From assembly GCA_023443485.1 (NCBI GenBank), contig JAEZUH010000072.1, positions 1-7,119 of the forward strand: DNA of 7,119 nucleotides, read 5' to 3'. Below the pieces are notes generated by a model. The model saw nothing but the letters and a program-made list of their open reading frames with translations. It made no database searches and had not been told where the DNA came from. Within the stretch, counting starts at the first letter, position 1; the number at the start of each line of letters is the position of its first letter. The stretch is from Bacillota bacterium. Its GTDB lineage: Bacteria > Bacillota_I > Bacilli_A > RFN20 > CAG-826. Made by a program: the position numbers and the translations under genes. Below are positions 6,413 to 7,119 of this stretch, in pieces.

Positions 6413-6445
6413 AAAGACCAGTTCAGGAAATCCGAATTGGTCTTT
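6413..6445. terminator. Bidirectional intrinsic terminator between convergent genes
   Basis: A 12-bp stem (6413-6424 AAAGACCAGTTC with 6434-6445 GAATTGGTCTTT, one G-U pair on the + transcript) encloses a 9-nt loop. Downstream on the + strand is ATTTTATT; on the minus strand the stem is followed by TTTT. It can therefore end the operon read from the left and the membrane-protein gene read from the right. The minus-strand gene stops at 6452, 7 nt before the hairpin. The stem shares AAAGACCA/TGGTCTTT with the terminator at 718-748. Confidence 0.9.
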
Positions 6446-6451
6446 ATTTTA

Positions 6452-7119
6452 TTAGTATTGGGGTCTTAATTGTTTCATCGACATCCACATCACGCGTATG
6501 CCTAATAAGACAATGAAGTACATGATCGCATAAGCCGGTAGCACAAATCCGAGGATAAGGGCTAGAACAGCAGGAGTGATGGAAGACCACGCCGCCATCT
6601 TTAAGCAGATGCCAAACTTCAAATAATTGAAGATATTGCGTTTTCCACGAGTGAGCAAGAACACCATCAAGCCCATAAACAAGAGCATTAATAGGTAAAT
6701 GCCATAATAGATGAGAAGTGAATAGGTGACATTGGTATCGCGAGTCGAAATGTATGATTCGTCAAAATATACTTTCCAATTATCCAAAACACCTTTGGTG
6801 TATTCCTGATTATTAATTGAGGGAGTGACCACTATTCCGTCCTCATCAAAAACCGCTAAGGAATTTTCAATGAGTTTGGTGCCATCTTCGGTATTTTTCC
6901 AATCGCCGAAACCAGTTGGAACGCTATAAGCTATTGTGCTGTTGGGACGCATAATTTTGGCGTGAATACCATACTTTGACAAGAGAATATATGATGGATA
7001 ATAGTAAGTGTGAGACTCTTGTTCTTCAGGAAGAATATCTTTCTTTTGAGTTGTTGTTCCCACCGCGTAACTATAATCAGCGTTTTCGATATAATCGCTG
7101 ATGATGGTAGCGACGTTGA
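6452..7119 (-). CDS. DUF1189-like integral membrane protein, C-terminal part (start outside window)
   Basis: The minus-strand frame stays open to the window edge, so 221 residues of the C-terminal part are visible. A GTG at 7061-7063 could be read as a start, but the 18 codons upstream are also open and encode plausible sequence, and no ribosome binding site precedes the GTG, so I treat the gene as partial. The visible part is an extracytoplasmic-type region of about 130 residues with many Tyr, Asn and Asp. It is followed by three hydrophobic segments (about 131-157, 165-190 and 193-212), with a short basic loop RGKRNIFNYLKFG between the first two. This layout (N-terminal helix presumably upstream, outer domain, C-terminal helices with KMAAWSSITPAVL) resembles DUF1189 proteins of Firmicutes, whose function is unclear; one relative lies with maltodextrin transport genes in Bacillus. 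The family call is from pattern memory and moderately sure; membrane location is secure. Confidence 0.7.
   Translation of the reverse strand, partial: NVATIISDYIENADYSYAVGTTTQKKDILPEEQESHTYYYPSYILLSKYGIHAKIMRPNSTIAYSVPTGFGDWKNTEDGTKLIENSLAVFDEDGIVVTPSINNQEYTKGVLDNWKVYFDESYISTRDTNVTYSLLIYYGIYLLMLLFMGLMVFLLTRGKRNIFNYLKFGICLKMAAWSSITPAVLALILGFVLPAYAIMYFIVLLGIRVMWMSMKQLRPQY

Noticed and set aside
7061..7063. GTG as start of the minus-strand membrane protein
   Set aside because: The frame is open through to the window edge, there is no ribosome binding site before the GTG, and the expected N-terminal helix would be missing.

Overview
The window reads as a stretch of chromosome from a low-GC Firmicutes-type bacterium, probably in or near the Mollicutes/Erysipelotrichia side of Bacilli (Acholeplasma-, RF39- or Izemoplasma-like). 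The reasons are the A/T-rich intergenic DNA, strong AGGAGG-type ribosome binding sites, a short SSB without tryptophan, and a gene set that in Bacillus lies near the replication origin. UGA is used as a true stop (walJ, rlmH) and tryptophan is encoded by UGG, so the mycoplasma code 4 does not apply. The exact taxon cannot be settled from the sequence alone.

Layout, left to right. (1) Positions 1-748: the end of a ribosomal/replication operon, ssb then rpsR, closed by a strong intrinsic terminator (718-748). An rpsF gene would normally lie just upstream, outside the window. (2) Positions 749-839: a short A/T-rich promoter region with a perfect TATAAT box. (3) Positions 840-6411: six co-directional, tightly packed genes, gdpP - rplI - dnaB - walJ - rlmH - a small unknown gene. 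Gaps are 8 nt or less and there are two ATGA overlaps, so this is very probably one operon. (4) Positions 6413-6445: a hairpin that can terminate transcription from both sides. (5) Positions 6452-7119: on the minus strand, the C-terminal part of a DUF1189-like membrane protein whose start lies beyond the window.

The genes combine DNA replication and protection (SSB, replicative helicase), ribosome components and ribosome modification (S18, L9, RlmH), a nuclease-like metallo-beta-lactamase-fold protein (WalJ), and turnover of the second messenger c-di-AMP (GdpP). In Bacillus-type genomes, as recalled, the walRKHI genes and others lie between dnaC and walJ/rlmH. Here walJ follows dnaB directly, so the cluster looks condensed.

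I see no mobile element, CRISPR array, tRNA or rRNA gene. This is mostly a conserved housekeeping region, and no undescribed system stands out. The items most worth a second look are the unknown small gene coupled to rlmH, the insertion in DnaB, the condensed walJ context, and a 10-mer (AAAAAGACCA) found in both terminators and in two coding regions.
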